Of a stretch of 64,000 nucleotides of DNA, positions 1-8,571 are shown in pieces; position 1 is the stretch's first letter, and the number at the start of each line of letters is the position of its first letter. Source of the DNA: an uncultured Pseudokineococcus sp. (GTDB taxonomy: Bacteria; Actinomycetota; Actinomycetes; Actinomycetales; Quadrisphaeraceae); NCBI RefSeq assembly GCF_947495735.1, contig NZ_CANMAA010000005.1:124001-188000 (forward strand), written 5' to 3'. Made by a program: the position numbers and the translations under genes. A model generated the notes under the pieces. It was not told the origin of the DNA and did not search any database. It saw nothing but the letters and a program-made list of their open reading frames with translations.

Positions 1-1
1 G

Positions 2-508
2 GCCCGCGAGCACGGGGCGCAGTACGTCGTCACCACCGACGCCGACGGCCAGTACGACGTCGGGGACGTGCCCGCGGTGCTCGGACCCGTCGTCGCGGGG
101 GAGGCCGACTTCGTGACCGGCTCGCGCCGGCTGGGCCGCCAGCACACCCGGGACCGGGTGCGTCGCACGGGCGTGCACGTCTTCGCCTGGGTCGTCAGCG
201 CGGTGTCGGGCACCTGGGTGACCGACACGTCCTTCGGGCTGCGGGCCATGCGGGCCGACCTCACCGGCGTCGTCACGCTGCGCCAGCCGCAGTACCAGTC
301 CTCCGAGCTGATGCTCGGCGTCCTCTCGCACGGCTACCGGGTGCGCGAGGTGCCGGGGACGATGCACGTGCGCACCGCGGGGGCCAGCAAGAAGGGCCGC
401 AACCTCGTCTACGGCTCGCGCTACGCGCGCGTCGTGCTCGGCACGTGGTGGCGCGAGGGCCTGCTCCGGCCGGCCGACGAGGTCGCGCCGGCGCTGCGCC
501 GGCGGTGA
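2..508 (+). CDS. Family 2 glycosyltransferase, C-terminal part (5' end outside window)
   Basis: The reading frame is open from the window edge, so the N-terminus is missing. The first visible residues contain TTDADGQYD near positions 32-58, the acidic DxD-type motif that binds nucleotide-sugar and metal in GT2 enzymes. It is followed by DFVTGSRRLGR, as in dolichol-phosphate mannosyltransferase-like GT2 proteins. The visible 168 residues have no clear C-terminal membrane segment. Family knowledge: these enzymes move a sugar from a nucleotide donor to polyprenyl phosphate or a nascent glycan at the inner membrane face. The next gene on the strand is a polytopic membrane protein, and a methyltransferase and GtrA gene follow. 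This suggests a lipid-linked sugar pathway for surface glycan. The acceptor cannot be read from sequence. Confidence 0.85.
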   Translation, partial: AREHGAQYVVTTDADGQYDVGDVPAVLGPVVAGEADFVTGSRRLGRQHTRDRVRRTGVHVFAWVVSAVSGTWVTDTSFGLRAMRADLTGVVTLRQPQYQSSELMLGVLSHGYRVREVPGTMHVRTAGASKKGRNLVYGSRYARVVLGTWWREGLLRPADEVAPALRRR

Positions 509-612
509 GCCGGCGTCGTGGGAGCGCTGCGCCGGCGCCCGGCCGTGACGTCGGGCACCCGACCCGGGCTCCGGAGGGCGGGGCGGGCCCGCCGATGCCG
601 CACCCTGGTGCC

Positions 613-2070
613 GTGACGACGACCGCGGCGGCCAGGGGCGCCGTGCACCCCGTGCCGAGGCCCCCGGGCGCGGGGCGGTGGCGGGCCCGGCTCGTCGACC
701 ACGCCCCGTTCCTCGTCGCCCTCGGGCTCGGCGCCCTCGTGCGGCTGGTGGTCACGGCCGCGTTCCCGCCGGCGATGATGGTCAGCGACGCCCCGTCCTA
801 CCTGCGCTTCCTCGGCGACCTGCAGCCCAGCCTCGAGCGCCCCGACGGCTACGGGCTGCTGCTCCTGCTGCCGCTGTCCTGGGTCGCCGACGACGTGGCG
901 CTGTTCGTCGGCGTCCAGCACGTGCTCGGGCTCGCCGCCGCCACCGGCCTCTACGCGCTGCTGCGGCGCTGGGACGTCGGGCGCTGGTGGGCGGCGGTCG
1001 CCGTCCTGCCGGTGCTGCTGGACGCGATGCTCCTCGTCCTCGAGCACGGGCCGCTGAGCGACGCCTTCTTCCTCGACCTGGTGGTCCTCGCCGTCGTCCT
1101 GCTGGGCTGGCGCGCCCGCCCGTCGCCGGGCCTGGCCCTCGCGGCCGGGCTCGTCATGGGCGCCTCGGTCACCGTGCGCCAGGTCGGCACCCCGCTCGTG
1201 CTCGCGGGGGCGCTGTTCTGCCTCCTGGCGGCCGCGGGTCGGTGGCGCCGGGTCCTCACCGCCGTCGCGCTCGTCGTCGGGTTCCTCGTGCCCGTCGGCG
1301 CCTACGCCACCTGGTTCTCCGGCACGCACGGCACCTACGGGCTCTCCGGCATCGGCGGGCTGTCGGCGTACATGCGCACGACGACGTTCGTCGAGTGCGA
1401 CCGCCTCGAGCTGGCGCCGTACGCGGAGGTGCTCTGCCCGCCCGAGCCCGTGGGCGAGCGGCGGGACCCGACCGACTACGGCTGGTACCAGATCGGCGTG
1501 GGCGCGCAGTCCCTCGTCGTGCCCGCCGGGGTGGACCGCGCGGACGTGCTGCGCGACGTCGCCCGGCAGGCGGTCCGCGAGCAGCCGCTCGACTACGCGC
1601 GCATCGTCCTGCGCGACGTCGCGCTCGGCTTCGACCCGGTGCGCGTGGACCGCTTCGAGTACAGCACCGCGTTCAAGTGGAAGTTCTCGACCTACGTCGA
1701 CCGCGAGCCGACGCCGTGGACGGAGCCGGGCTTCGCCGAGCACGGCGGCGTCCAGCAGCAGACGCACCAGCCGTGGGCGCGCGTCATGGTCGCCTACGAG
1801 GACGTCGTCTACACGTGGGGCCCGCTCGTGCTGCTGTGCCTGGTCGTGGGGGTCTTCGGTGCGGTGCACCCGCGCGCCGGCGCGGCGCGGCCGCTCGTGC
1901 TGCTGCTGGTCCTCTGCGGCTTCGGGCTCTCGGTCCTGCCGGACCTGACGACCCAGTTCGTGTGGCGCTACCAGCTGCCCGCCGTCGTCCTGCTGCCCGT
2001 CGCCGCCGTCCTCGCCGGCTCCGCGCTGCGGCGCTCGCGCGCCGCCCCGTCCGAGCGCCCGGGCGCCTGA
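613..2070 (+). CDS. Polytopic membrane protein, GT-C glycosyltransferase-like
   Basis: About 485 residues with roughly ten hydrophobic segments. A large soluble loop lies in the second half (around residues 260-400), and a final pair of membrane segments follows. An early loop carries SDAPSYLRFL, an Asp-containing first-loop motif typical of GT-C glycosyltransferases that use polyprenyl-phosphate sugars (PMT/ArnT type). I chose GTG 613, about 100 bp after the GT2 stop. An ATG at 595 in the same frame would add six residues, and the track upstream of that is low-complexity. The GT2 and GtrA neighbours support a role in adding sugars on the outer membrane face. This assignment is inference, because I do not recognise a named family with certainty. 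Confidence 0.72.
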   Translation: MTTTAAARGAVHPVPRPPGAGRWRARLVDHAPFLVALGLGALVRLVVTAAFPPAMMVSDAPSYLRFLGDLQPSLERPDGYGLLLLLPLSWVADDVALFVGVQHVLGLAAATGLYALLRRWDVGRWWAAVAVLPVLLDAMLLVLEHGPLSDAFFLDLVVLAVVLLGWRARPSPGLALAAGLVMGASVTVRQVGTPLVLAGALFCLLAAAGRWRRVLTAVALVVGFLVPVGAYATWFSGTHGTYGLSGIGGLSAYMRTTTFVECDRLELAPYAEVLCPPEPVGERRDPTDYGWYQIGVGAQSLVVPAGVDRADVLRDVARQAVREQPLDYARIVLRDVALGFDPVRVDRFEYSTAFKWKFSTYVDREPTPWTEPGFAEHGGVQQQTHQPWARVMVAYEDVVYTWGPLVLLCLVVGVFGAVHPRAGAARPLVLLLVLCGFGLSVLPDLTTQFVWRYQLPAVVLLPVAAVLAGSALRRSRAAPSERPGA

Positions 2071-2071
2071 C

Positions 2072-2090
2072 CCGCCCCCGTGGGGGGCGG
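2072..2090. terminator. GC-rich hairpin between convergent genes
   Basis: An 8-bp perfect inverted repeat (CCGCCCCC / GGGGGCGG) with a 3-nt loop starts two bases after the upstream stop codon. It lies between genes that end toward each other. No U-tract follows, as is usual in high-GC actinobacteria. It is probably a bidirectional terminator. Confidence 0.5.
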
Positions 2091-2134
2091 CGTGCGGCCA
2101 TGTCGCGTCGGCGTCCGGCGCCAGCGCCCGACGG

Positions 2135-2926
2135 TCAGGGCGCGGCGGCCTCCGGTGGCACGTGCGCGACGCCGAGCACCGACTGGCCGAAGGGCGGGGT
2201 GACGACCTTCTCCAGCACGCGGGTGACGGGCACGACGACGCCGTCGTAGACCCGCACGAGCCCGGGCTTCGGCGCCCCGACGCCGCCTCGGCGCACGGCC
2301 GCCCACCAGGCGATGCCGCCGAGCAGGTTCACCGGCTTCACGACCCGGGGCGCGAGCCCGGCCCGCTCGAACGCGTCGCGCAGGGTCGCCGGCGTGTAGC
2401 GGCGCACGTGGCCGACGCGGCGGTCGAAGTCGCCGTAGAGCTGCATGTAGGCCGGCACGAACATGACGACGGTGCCGCCGGGCTCCACGAGGCGGGCGAG
2501 GCGGCGCAGCGCACCGGCGTCGTCCTCGATGTGCTCGAGCACGTTGGCGGCGAGCACCGTGGCGACGGGGGTGCCGAGGTCGGGCAGCTCGCCGTCGAGG
2601 TCGAGGCGGCGCGCCTCCACCTCGGGGCGGTCGGCGAAGCGCCGGGCCATGGCCGCGACGGCGCCCGGGTCGACGTCGGTGACGACGTGGCGCTCGAGGT
2701 CCATCCCCGTGGCGAAGGTCTCGGCGAGCTCGCCGAGCCCGGCGCCGACCTCGAGCAGCGAGCGCCCGACGTGGGGCCGCATCAGCTCGAGCTGGTAGGC
2801 CTTGTAGTTCGGCTGCCCCGCGCCGGAGCCCTCCTCCAGGCTGCGGCCCGTGGCCGAGGAGAACGCCCCGGCGCCGTCGTCGCCCGGCCGGTCCTGCGCA
2901 GGGGCTCCACCGGCGGCGTCGGTCAT
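2135..2926 (-). CDS. Class I SAM-dependent methyltransferase
   Basis: 263 residues. Motif I is LLEVGAGLGELAETFA, the SAM-binding glycine loop. An acidic motif II follows (VVTDVDPGAV), then VLAANVLEHIEDD as the post-I/NVLEHI element and LVEPGGTVVMFVPAY. The last part has VGHVRRYTPATLRDAFERAG, typical of Methyltransf_11/23 enzymes in polysaccharide loci. The start ATG overlaps the GtrA stop by 4 bp (ATGA), so the two are probably translationally coupled. Family knowledge suggests methylation of a glycan or lipid-linked intermediate. The substrate is not visible. Confidence 0.85.
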   Translation of the reverse strand: MTDAAGGAPAQDRPGDDGAGAFSSATGRSLEEGSGAGQPNYKAYQLELMRPHVGRSLLEVGAGLGELAETFATGMDLERHVVTDVDPGAVAAMARRFADRPEVEARRLDLDGELPDLGTPVATVLAANVLEHIEDDAGALRRLARLVEPGGTVVMFVPAYMQLYGDFDRRVGHVRRYTPATLRDAFERAGLAPRVVKPVNLLGGIAWWAAVRRGGVGAPKPGLVRVYDGVVVPVTRVLEKVVTPPFGQSVLGVAHVPPEAAAP

Positions 2927-3462
2927 GGGGTCTCCTCGTGGCTGCGGTCGGCGAGCTCGGTGCTGGCGGTGCGCGCCCCGCCGGGCAGGCGGCGGAACAG
3001 CTGGTGCAGGACGGCGTAGCGGAAGAGCGCCATCACGGCGTAGACGCCGAGGAAGGCGATGTTGACGCCGGTGAAGACCACGGCGTCGGTGGCGCCCGCG
3101 CGCTCGAGCCCCACCTCGGTGAGCCGCGTCGCCCCGGCCGCGAGCGCCAGCGTCAGCAGCACGACGGCGACGTAGGGCCCGACCTCCCGGCGCAGGCTCG
3201 GCCGGCCCTGGACGCGCCACACCCACGAGCGGTTGAGCACGTAGTTGGGGACGGCACCGGCGAACCACCCGAGCAGCGTCGCCGTCGTGGTCGAGGTGCC
3301 CAGGACGCCGTAGAGCAGCGCGAAGGCCGCGGCGCTGCAGAGCGTCGCGACCCCGGAGCCGCCGACGTAGCGCAGCAGCCTCGCCGCGTGCGCCGGCACG
3401 AGCGCCCGCCGGCCGTCCCGACCGGCCGCGGCCGGCGGCGCAGACGTCCGGTTGCGGGCCAT
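2923..3462 (-). CDS. GtrA family membrane protein
   Basis: 179 residues with four hydrophobic segments in the GtrA pattern. The first carries RYVGGSGVATLCSAAAF and the second LLGWFAGAVPNYVLNRSWVW, whose NYxLNRxWVW element is the GtrA/DPMS signature. GtrA proteins are thought to help flip polyprenyl-phosphate sugars or associate with GT2 synthases. Here it is the first gene of a two-gene leftward operon with the methyltransferase (4-bp overlap). It faces away from the large membrane gene at 3621. ATG 3462 gives a normal GtrA length. Confidence 0.85.
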   Translation of the reverse strand: MARNRTSAPPAAAGRDGRRALVPAHAARLLRYVGGSGVATLCSAAAFALLYGVLGTSTTTATLLGWFAGAVPNYVLNRSWVWRVQGRPSLRREVGPYVAVVLLTLALAAGATRLTEVGLERAGATDAVVFTGVNIAFLGVYAVMALFRYAVLHQLFRRLPGGARTASTELADRSHEETP

Positions 3463-3620
3463 GGTCGTGAGCGTAGGCGTCAGGCGCCGACGGGGCGGGT
3501 CGCGACGGCGCCGCCCGCCCGCGCCCCGGGACGCTCGCGGCAGCACCGCGCCCCGACCGGCGCGAGACCGAGCGCGCCGACCTGCCCGGTCGGCGACGCG
3601 GGGTCACCTAGCGTGGGTGC

Positions 3621-5750
3621 GTGGTGCAGACGGCGCGGGCGGCGCGGCCGGGGGCCGTGCGGGCCGACGCGCCGGCGCCCGCCCGGGGCGGGCCTGAGCG
3701 CGTCGTCGAGCGGGTCCTCGACGCGAGCGTCCTGCTCCTCGCGACCTGGACGCCCGTCTACCACCTGTGCCTGCTGCTGCGCTGGGGCGTGCCCGCGGCC
3801 GTGGCGCTCGAGCTCCTGGCGCTGGTGGCCGTGGGGCTGGTGGTGCTCCGGTCGCGCCGCCGACCCCACGACGACGACGGCGCCGCAGCCGACGCCGCTG
3901 TGGTCGACGGCGCCGCGGCCGACCGAGCGGCGGTCGGGGCGCCCGGCGGGCACCGGCGGCGCCCGGGAGGGGCCCGCGCGCTCCTCGTCGTCGCGGCGAC
4001 CTCCGCGCTGGCCGCGGCGGTGCTGCTCGCCGCGAGGGCCCCCTGGCCCCTGGTGGCGGCGCTGTGGCTGCTGGCCGCGGCGGCCGGGACGCTGCGCGCC
4101 GCCGTCGACCTGCGCCGCGCGGACGACGTCGCCGCGGTGCCTGGTCCCCTCCGGCCCAGCGCCCGCCGGCACCGCTCCGGCGTCGGGGTCGCGCTGGCGT
4201 GGGCGGCCGGCCTGGCCGTGCTCGCGGCGGCGACGCGGTGGCCGAACCCCGACGACCTCTACTACGTGAACCTCTCGCAGTGGACGGCCGAGCGGGGCAC
4301 CTTCCCGCTGCGCGACACGATCTTCTCCGACGAGGTCTTCCCGATGACGAGCTTCCCGCCCGTCGCGTCCTACGACGCGCTGGTGGGGACGGTCGCCCGG
4401 CTGCTGGCGGTGCCCGCCGCGTCCGTCGTCTACCTCGCGGTGCCGTCGATCGCCACGGCCCTGTCGGTGCTCGCGCTGTGGCGGCTGCTGCGCGCGTGGC
4501 GGACCCCGCTGGTCGCCGTCGCGCTGAGCCTGGCGCTCGTCCTCCTGCTGTGGGACGGCGGGAGCGGGTACGCGGCGCCCGGCAACCTGTTCCTCATCAG
4601 GCTCTGGCAGGGGAAGGTCGTCCTGCTGTGCCTGGTCGTCCCCCTGCTGCTGGTGGCGCTCCTGCGGCACGCCGAGCGGGCGCTCGCGACCGGGCGCTCG
4701 TCCCGGCGCGACCTCGTGCACCTGGCGGCCGGCGGCGCCGCGGCGGTCGGCCTGTCGACGACGGGCATCTTCCTCGTGCCCGTGCTCGCCCTGGGGGGCG
4801 TCGCCCCCCTGGTGGTCGCCCGGCGGTGGCGGGCGGCGGCGGCGGGGTTCGGCGCGGCCGCCGCCTACCCGCTCGCCGCGGGGGCGGCCACCCTGCTGGT
4901 GGGCGGCCGCTCCGCGGACGACTTCGCCGAGCGCCGCCTCTTCCGCTTCGACCCCTCGTGGTTCGGCCACGAGATCTTCCGCGACGGCGTCGTCGCCCTC
5001 GTCGCCGTCGCGGCCGTGCTGCTGGGCGCGCTCCTCGTGCCCTCGCGCGCCGCCCGGGTGACGACGGGGGTGCTGGCGCTCGCGGTCGGCGTCACCTTCG
5101 TCCCCGGCGTCACGGAGCTGGCCTACGACCTCGTGGGCCTCGGCCCGACGCTGTGGCGCATCAGCTGGGTCATGACGGTCGCCGCGCTGGTCGGCGTCCT
5201 CGGGGCCCGGCTCGCCGACGGCCGGCGGTGGCGGCTGCTGCTGCCGGCCGCGCTCGCCGCGGCGCTCGTCGTCACGGGGGTGCCGATCTGGTCCTCCGCC
5301 AACGGCGTCTCGCTCGACTGGCCGCCGAAGCTCCAGCGCGGCGAGGGGTCGGTCGTCGTGGCCGAGGACGTCATCGCCCGCGCGGACCCGGGCGACACGG
5401 TGCTGCTGCCCGAGCAGGAGGCGATCACGCTGACCGTCCTGACCACCCGGGTGAAGACGGTCGCCCCGCGCGACTACTTCCTGGACCAGCTGGAGGACGT
5501 GCCCGGCTTCCGCTACGACCAGCGGCTGCTCCTCGTGCGCTTCGCGAACGGCGAGGTGGTCTTCGCCTCCGACGCCGAGGTCCTCACCGCTCTCGACGAC
5601 CTGGGCGTCGACCAGGTCTGCGTCCTCTTCCCGGACGAGGACGCGCCCGCCTACCGGACCAGCCGGATGGTCCAGCGCCTGCAGCTCCTGCGCGACGCCG
5701 GCTTCGCGCCCACCCGGCGCATCGGCCGCACCGCCTGCCTCGCGCGCTGA
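3621..5750 (+). CDS. Large polytopic membrane protein of unknown function
   Basis: 709 residues with many hydrophobic segments. An extracellular-type loop around residues 200-255 is rich in aromatics and acids (NPDDLYYVNLSQWTAERG, SFPPVASYDALVG). The last ~160 residues form a soluble C-terminal domain without membrane segments. The layout resembles the large DUF6077/DUF6541-type membrane proteins that sit beside GT2 and GtrA genes in Actinobacteria. Those are suspected GT-C-like enzymes or polysaccharide assembly factors, but I cannot assign a family firmly. Two adjacent GTG codons (3621, 3624) could start translation. The gene is divergent from the GtrA gene and ends facing the DUF5596 gene. 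Confidence 0.7.
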   Translation: MVQTARAARPGAVRADAPAPARGGPERVVERVLDASVLLLATWTPVYHLCLLLRWGVPAAVALELLALVAVGLVVLRSRRRPHDDDGAAADAAVVDGAAADRAAVGAPGGHRRRPGGARALLVVAATSALAAAVLLAARAPWPLVAALWLLAAAAGTLRAAVDLRRADDVAAVPGPLRPSARRHRSGVGVALAWAAGLAVLAAATRWPNPDDLYYVNLSQWTAERGTFPLRDTIFSDEVFPMTSFPPVASYDALVGTVARLLAVPAASVVYLAVPSIATALSVLALWRLLRAWRTPLVAVALSLALVLLLWDGGSGYAAPGNLFLIRLWQGKVVLLCLVVPLLLVALLRHAERALATGRSSRRDLVHLAAGGAAAVGLSTTGIFLVPVLALGGVAPLVVARRWRAAAAGFGAAAAYPLAAGAATLLVGGRSADDFAERRLFRFDPSWFGHEIFRDGVVALVAVAAVLLGALLVPSRAARVTTGVLALAVGVTFVPGVTELAYDLVGLGPTLWRISWVMTVAALVGVLGARLADGRRWRLLLPAALAAALVVTGVPIWSSANGVSLDWPPKLQRGEGSVVVAEDVIARADPGDTVLLPEQEAITLTVLTTRVKTVAPRDYFLDQLEDVPGFRYDQRLLLVRFANGEVVFASDAEVLTALDDLGVDQVCVLFPDEDAPAYRTSRMVQRLQLLRDAGFAPTRRIGRTACLAR

Positions 5751-5876
5751 CGCGGCGCGGCGGGGCCTGCGGGCAGGACGCTCTCGGGTCGTCTCGTCTT
5801 CTCTAGCGATGTGCCGAGAGCCACGCAGAGAGCCGTCGACGGGCTCCGCGCGGGGCGCCGGCCGGAGGCGCCGGGA

Positions 5877-6650
5877 TCACCCGGCCCAGGTGCCGCGCGG
5901 CTCGAGCCAGTGCTCTCCGGACCGCAGGCGCCCGAGCGCCAGCCGCTGCAGCGACGTGCGCTGCACGGCCTCCTCGTCACGAGGGCTCCCCGGCTCGAGC
6001 AGCTGCTCGAGCGGTCGCCGGAAGAGGAAGCGGGCCGCGGAGCGGTCGCCGGCGGTCGGCTCGCCGCCCCGGTCCGCGCCGGGCAACTCGTCCAGGCGGA
6101 ACAGCGAGGCGAAGGCGACGATGCCGCTGCTCGGCGGGAGGACCCGGACCAGCCAGGGGTCGAGCAGCCAGGAGGTGCACGTGCACGTCGACGCCCCGAC
6201 GAGGACGCGCGCGCGGGCCACCGACTCCCGGACCGCGCGGGCGTCCAGCGGCCCGCCCTCGGGGACGTGCAGCGCGTGCCCGTGCGCACCGGCGACCCGC
6301 TCGACCTGGAGGCGACCGACGGCCACCACGTCGGCGCGCAGCAGCCCGAGCAGCCACGGCGCGTCGACGTCCTCGCCGTAGGCGTCGACCTTGCGGCCGA
6401 CGTCCGCCAGGGTGGCGCGCGAGACGTCGTCGGGGAGGCCGAGGGAGCGGTGGCGGGCCAGCGCCGCGGGCACCACGTCGCCGAGCGCGGGCAGCAGCGC
6501 CGCGGTCGTGAGCCCCGCCCCCGCCGGTGCCGCGCTCCCGGCGGCCTCGACGACGCGCAGGGCCGTCGCGACGGCGCCCGGCGCGGGCCGCGTGCGCCCC
6601 GCCGGGTGACCGGCCAGCCCCAGCAGCGCCCACGGGTCGTCGCCCGTCAC
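5877..6650 (-). CDS. DUF5596-type acyltransferase-domain protein, last gene of amino-sugar operon
   Basis: About 257 residues. The N-terminal half is helical with no obvious motif. The C-terminal half holds SGIVAFASLFRLDELPG followed by GDRSAARFLFRRPLEQLLEP, resembling the GNAT-like C-terminal domain paired with DUF5596. Such proteins are annotated only as acyltransferase-domain proteins and have no established reaction. The GTG start overlaps the aldolase stop by 4 bp, so it is the promoter-distal gene of the six-gene operon. It may act on an intermediate or on the sugar released by a partner hydrolase, which is inference. No signal peptide is visible. Confidence 0.6.
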   Translation of the reverse strand: MTGDDPWALLGLAGHPAGRTRPAPGAVATALRVVEAAGSAAPAGAGLTTAALLPALGDVVPAALARHRSLGLPDDVSRATLADVGRKVDAYGEDVDAPWLLGLLRADVVAVGRLQVERVAGAHGHALHVPEGGPLDARAVRESVARARVLVGASTCTCTSWLLDPWLVRVLPPSSGIVAFASLFRLDELPGADRGGEPTAGDRSAARFLFRRPLEQLLEPGSPRDEEAVQRTSLQRLALGRLRSGEHWLEPRGTWAG

Positions 6651-7549
6651 GGGGCGAGCAGCCGCAGCAGCCGCTCCACCTCCTCCGCGACCGCCGCCCG
6701 TCCCCGGCGGACGTAGCGCCGGGGGTCGACGAGCGCGGGGTCGTCCGCCAGCGCGGCGCGGACGCCCGCCGTGAACAGCGCGTTGAGGTGCGTGGAGATG
6801 TTGACCTTCGTCATGCCGGCGCGGACGGCGGCCGCGAGCTCGTCGTCGTCGAGGCCGGAGGAGCCGTGCAGCACGAGCGGCACGTCCACCGCGGCCGCGA
6901 GCGCCGCGACGAGGTCGGCGTCGACCGCGGCGACGCGCTCGACCATGGCGTGCGAGGTGCCGACCGCGACGGCGAGCGCGTCGACGCCGGTCGCCGCGAC
7001 GAACGACACGGCCTCGGCCGGGTCCGTGCGGGCGCCGGGCGCGTGGACGCCGTCCTTGCCGCCGACCTCGCCGAGCTCGGCCTCGACGGCGACCCCTCGC
7101 CGGTGGCAGTGCTCGACGACGGCGAGGGTCGTGGCGACGTTCTCGGCGTACGGCAGCGCGGAGCCGTCGTACATCACGCTGTCGACGCCCAGCTCGACGG
7201 CCTCGTGGACGAGCGCGACGTCCTCGGCGTGGTCGAGGTGGACCGCGGCGGGCACGCGGGCGTCGCGCGCCTGCTGCAGGACGGCGGCCAGCAGCGGGGC
7301 GGCCGAGCCGTGGTAGCGCACGCAGTTCTGGCTGACCTGCAGCACGACCGGCCGCTCGGCGGCCTCGGCGCCCGCCACGATCGCCTCGGCGTGCTCGAGG
7401 AGCACCACGTTGAACGCCCCCACGCCGCGACCGGCGGCCCGGGCGTCGCCGAGCAGGCTCGCCAGGAGGGGGACGCCGGCGTCCGAGGTGCCGGGGCCGC
7501 TCCTGCGCGCGGGCGGGGATGCGGTCGTCGTGGTGGCTGGGCTGGTCAC
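6647..7549 (-). CDS. Class II ketose-bisphosphate aldolase (tagatose/fructose-1,6-bisphosphate type)
   Basis: 300 residues. VHLDHAED carries the zinc-binding His and catalytic Asp of class II aldolases. GVDSVMYDGSALPYAEN and VEAELGEVGGKDG follow the GatY/KbaY pattern, and HGSSGLDDDEL is the phosphate-binding loop. The reaction would be cleavage of tagatose- or fructose-1,6-bisphosphate to DHAP and glyceraldehyde-3-phosphate. Together with the PfkB kinase just upstream (GTGA overlap) this gives a two-step end to the pathway. GTG 7549 was chosen because a GGAG-like ribosome site lies just upstream and it overlaps the kinase stop. Tagatose versus fructose specificity cannot be decided by eye. 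Confidence 0.88.
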   Translation of the reverse strand: MTSPATTTTASPPARRSGPGTSDAGVPLLASLLGDARAAGRGVGAFNVVLLEHAEAIVAGAEAAERPVVLQVSQNCVRYHGSAAPLLAAVLQQARDARVPAAVHLDHAEDVALVHEAVELGVDSVMYDGSALPYAENVATTLAVVEHCHRRGVAVEAELGEVGGKDGVHAPGARTDPAEAVSFVAATGVDALAVAVGTSHAMVERVAAVDADLVAALAAAVDVPLVLHGSSGLDDDELAAAVRAGMTKVNISTHLNALFTAGVRAALADDPALVDPRRYVRRGRAAVAEEVERLLRLLAP

Positions 7550-8571
7550 GAGGAGGGCTCCTGCGGGTCGGTGTCGGGAGGGGTGCGCCGGGGGCGGCGG
7601 TGCCCGGGAGGAGGGGCCGCGACCGGGAGGGGAAGGGGGTGACGGGGGGCCCCGGTGGGGGGTGCGGGCAGGCGCCGCTCGAGCTCGACCAGCTCCGCGG
7701 CGTCGACGACGCCGGCCACGGGCTGGAGGACGGCGGCCGCGCCGCACACGGCGGCCCAGCGCAGGGCGTCCGCGGTCCCGGCGCCCGCGTCGAGCGCGGC
7801 GGTGAAGCCGGCCGTCGCGGCGTCGCCCGCACCGGTGGGGTTGCCCGCGACGGCGGGGACGGCCGGCTGCTCGCACCGCTCGCCGCTGCGGGCGACGGAG
7901 AGCAGGCCGTCGGCCCCCCGCGAGACGACCACCTGGCCGGCGCCGAGGTCCAGGAGCCCGGCGACGGCGGTGGCGAGGTCGGGCGCCCCGGTGGTGGCCA
8001 GCGCCTCCTCGGTGTTCGGCATCACGACGTCGGCGCCGGCCCGGCAGGCGGCGGCGAGGGCCGCCCCGCTGGTGTCGACCACGACGGCGGCTCCGGCGCT
8101 GCGCCCGGCCGCGACGAGCCCGGCCACGGTGCGCTCGTCCGCCCCCGGGGGCAGCGACCCGGAGACCACCAGCTGGTCGCCGGGGCGGCAGGCCCTCGCG
8201 ACCGCGTCCACGAGCCGCTCCAGCTCCGCCGCCAGGAGGACGGGCCCGGGCTCGGCGTAGAGCGTCGGGTGCGCCGCGCCGTCGACGACGGCCACGGTGG
8301 TGCGGGTCTCGCCGGCGACCTCGACGACCTCCGCCGGCAGGCCCTCGGCGGCCAGCTGCGCGGCGACCCACGCGCCCGCGGCCCCGCCGAGGGGCTGGAC
8401 GGCCAGCGCGTCGCGGCCGAGCGCGCGCAGGACGCGCGCGACGTTGAGGCCCTTGCCGCCCGGACGGCGCTGCACCTCCTGCACGCGGACGGTCTCCCCG
8501 ACCACCTGGCGCGCCACCCGGTAGGTGACGTCGACGGCCGGGTTGGGCGTCACGACGACGAGTCGAGCCAC
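7546..8571 (-). CDS. PfkB-family 1-phosphofructokinase / tagatose-6-phosphate kinase
   Basis: 341 residues. VVTPNPAVDVTY at the N-terminus and RRPGGKGLNVARVL are the substrate-binding PfkB signature. GNPTGAGDAATAGF is signature 2, with the catalytic Asp and anion hole. The closest types are FruK and LacC (tagatose-6-phosphate kinase). In this operon the LacC-like role (tagatose-6-P to tagatose-1,6-bisP) fits best, feeding the adjacent aldolase. The C-terminus is extended by about 30 Pro/Arg-rich residues with no domain. The GTG start lies 22 bp inside the end of nagA, so translation is probably coupled. Confidence 0.88.
   Translation of the reverse strand: MARLVVVTPNPAVDVTYRVARQVVGETVRVQEVQRRPGGKGLNVARVLRALGRDALAVQPLGGAAGAWVAAQLAAEGLPAEVVEVAGETRTTVAVVDGAAHPTLYAEPGPVLLAAELERLVDAVARACRPGDQLVVSGSLPPGADERTVAGLVAAGRSAGAAVVVDTSGAALAAACRAGADVVMPNTEEALATTGAPDLATAVAGLLDLGAGQVVVSRGADGLLSVARSGERCEQPAVPAVAGNPTGAGDAATAGFTAALDAGAGTADALRWAAVCGAAAVLQPVAGVVDAAELVELERRLPAPPTGAPRHPLPLPVAAPPPGHRRPRRTPPDTDPQEPSS

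Noticed and set aside
2135-3607. Fusion of methyltransferase with an upstream domain in one 490-codon frame
   Set aside because: The upstream part is the shadow of the GtrA gene. An ATGA junction marks the true start at 2926.
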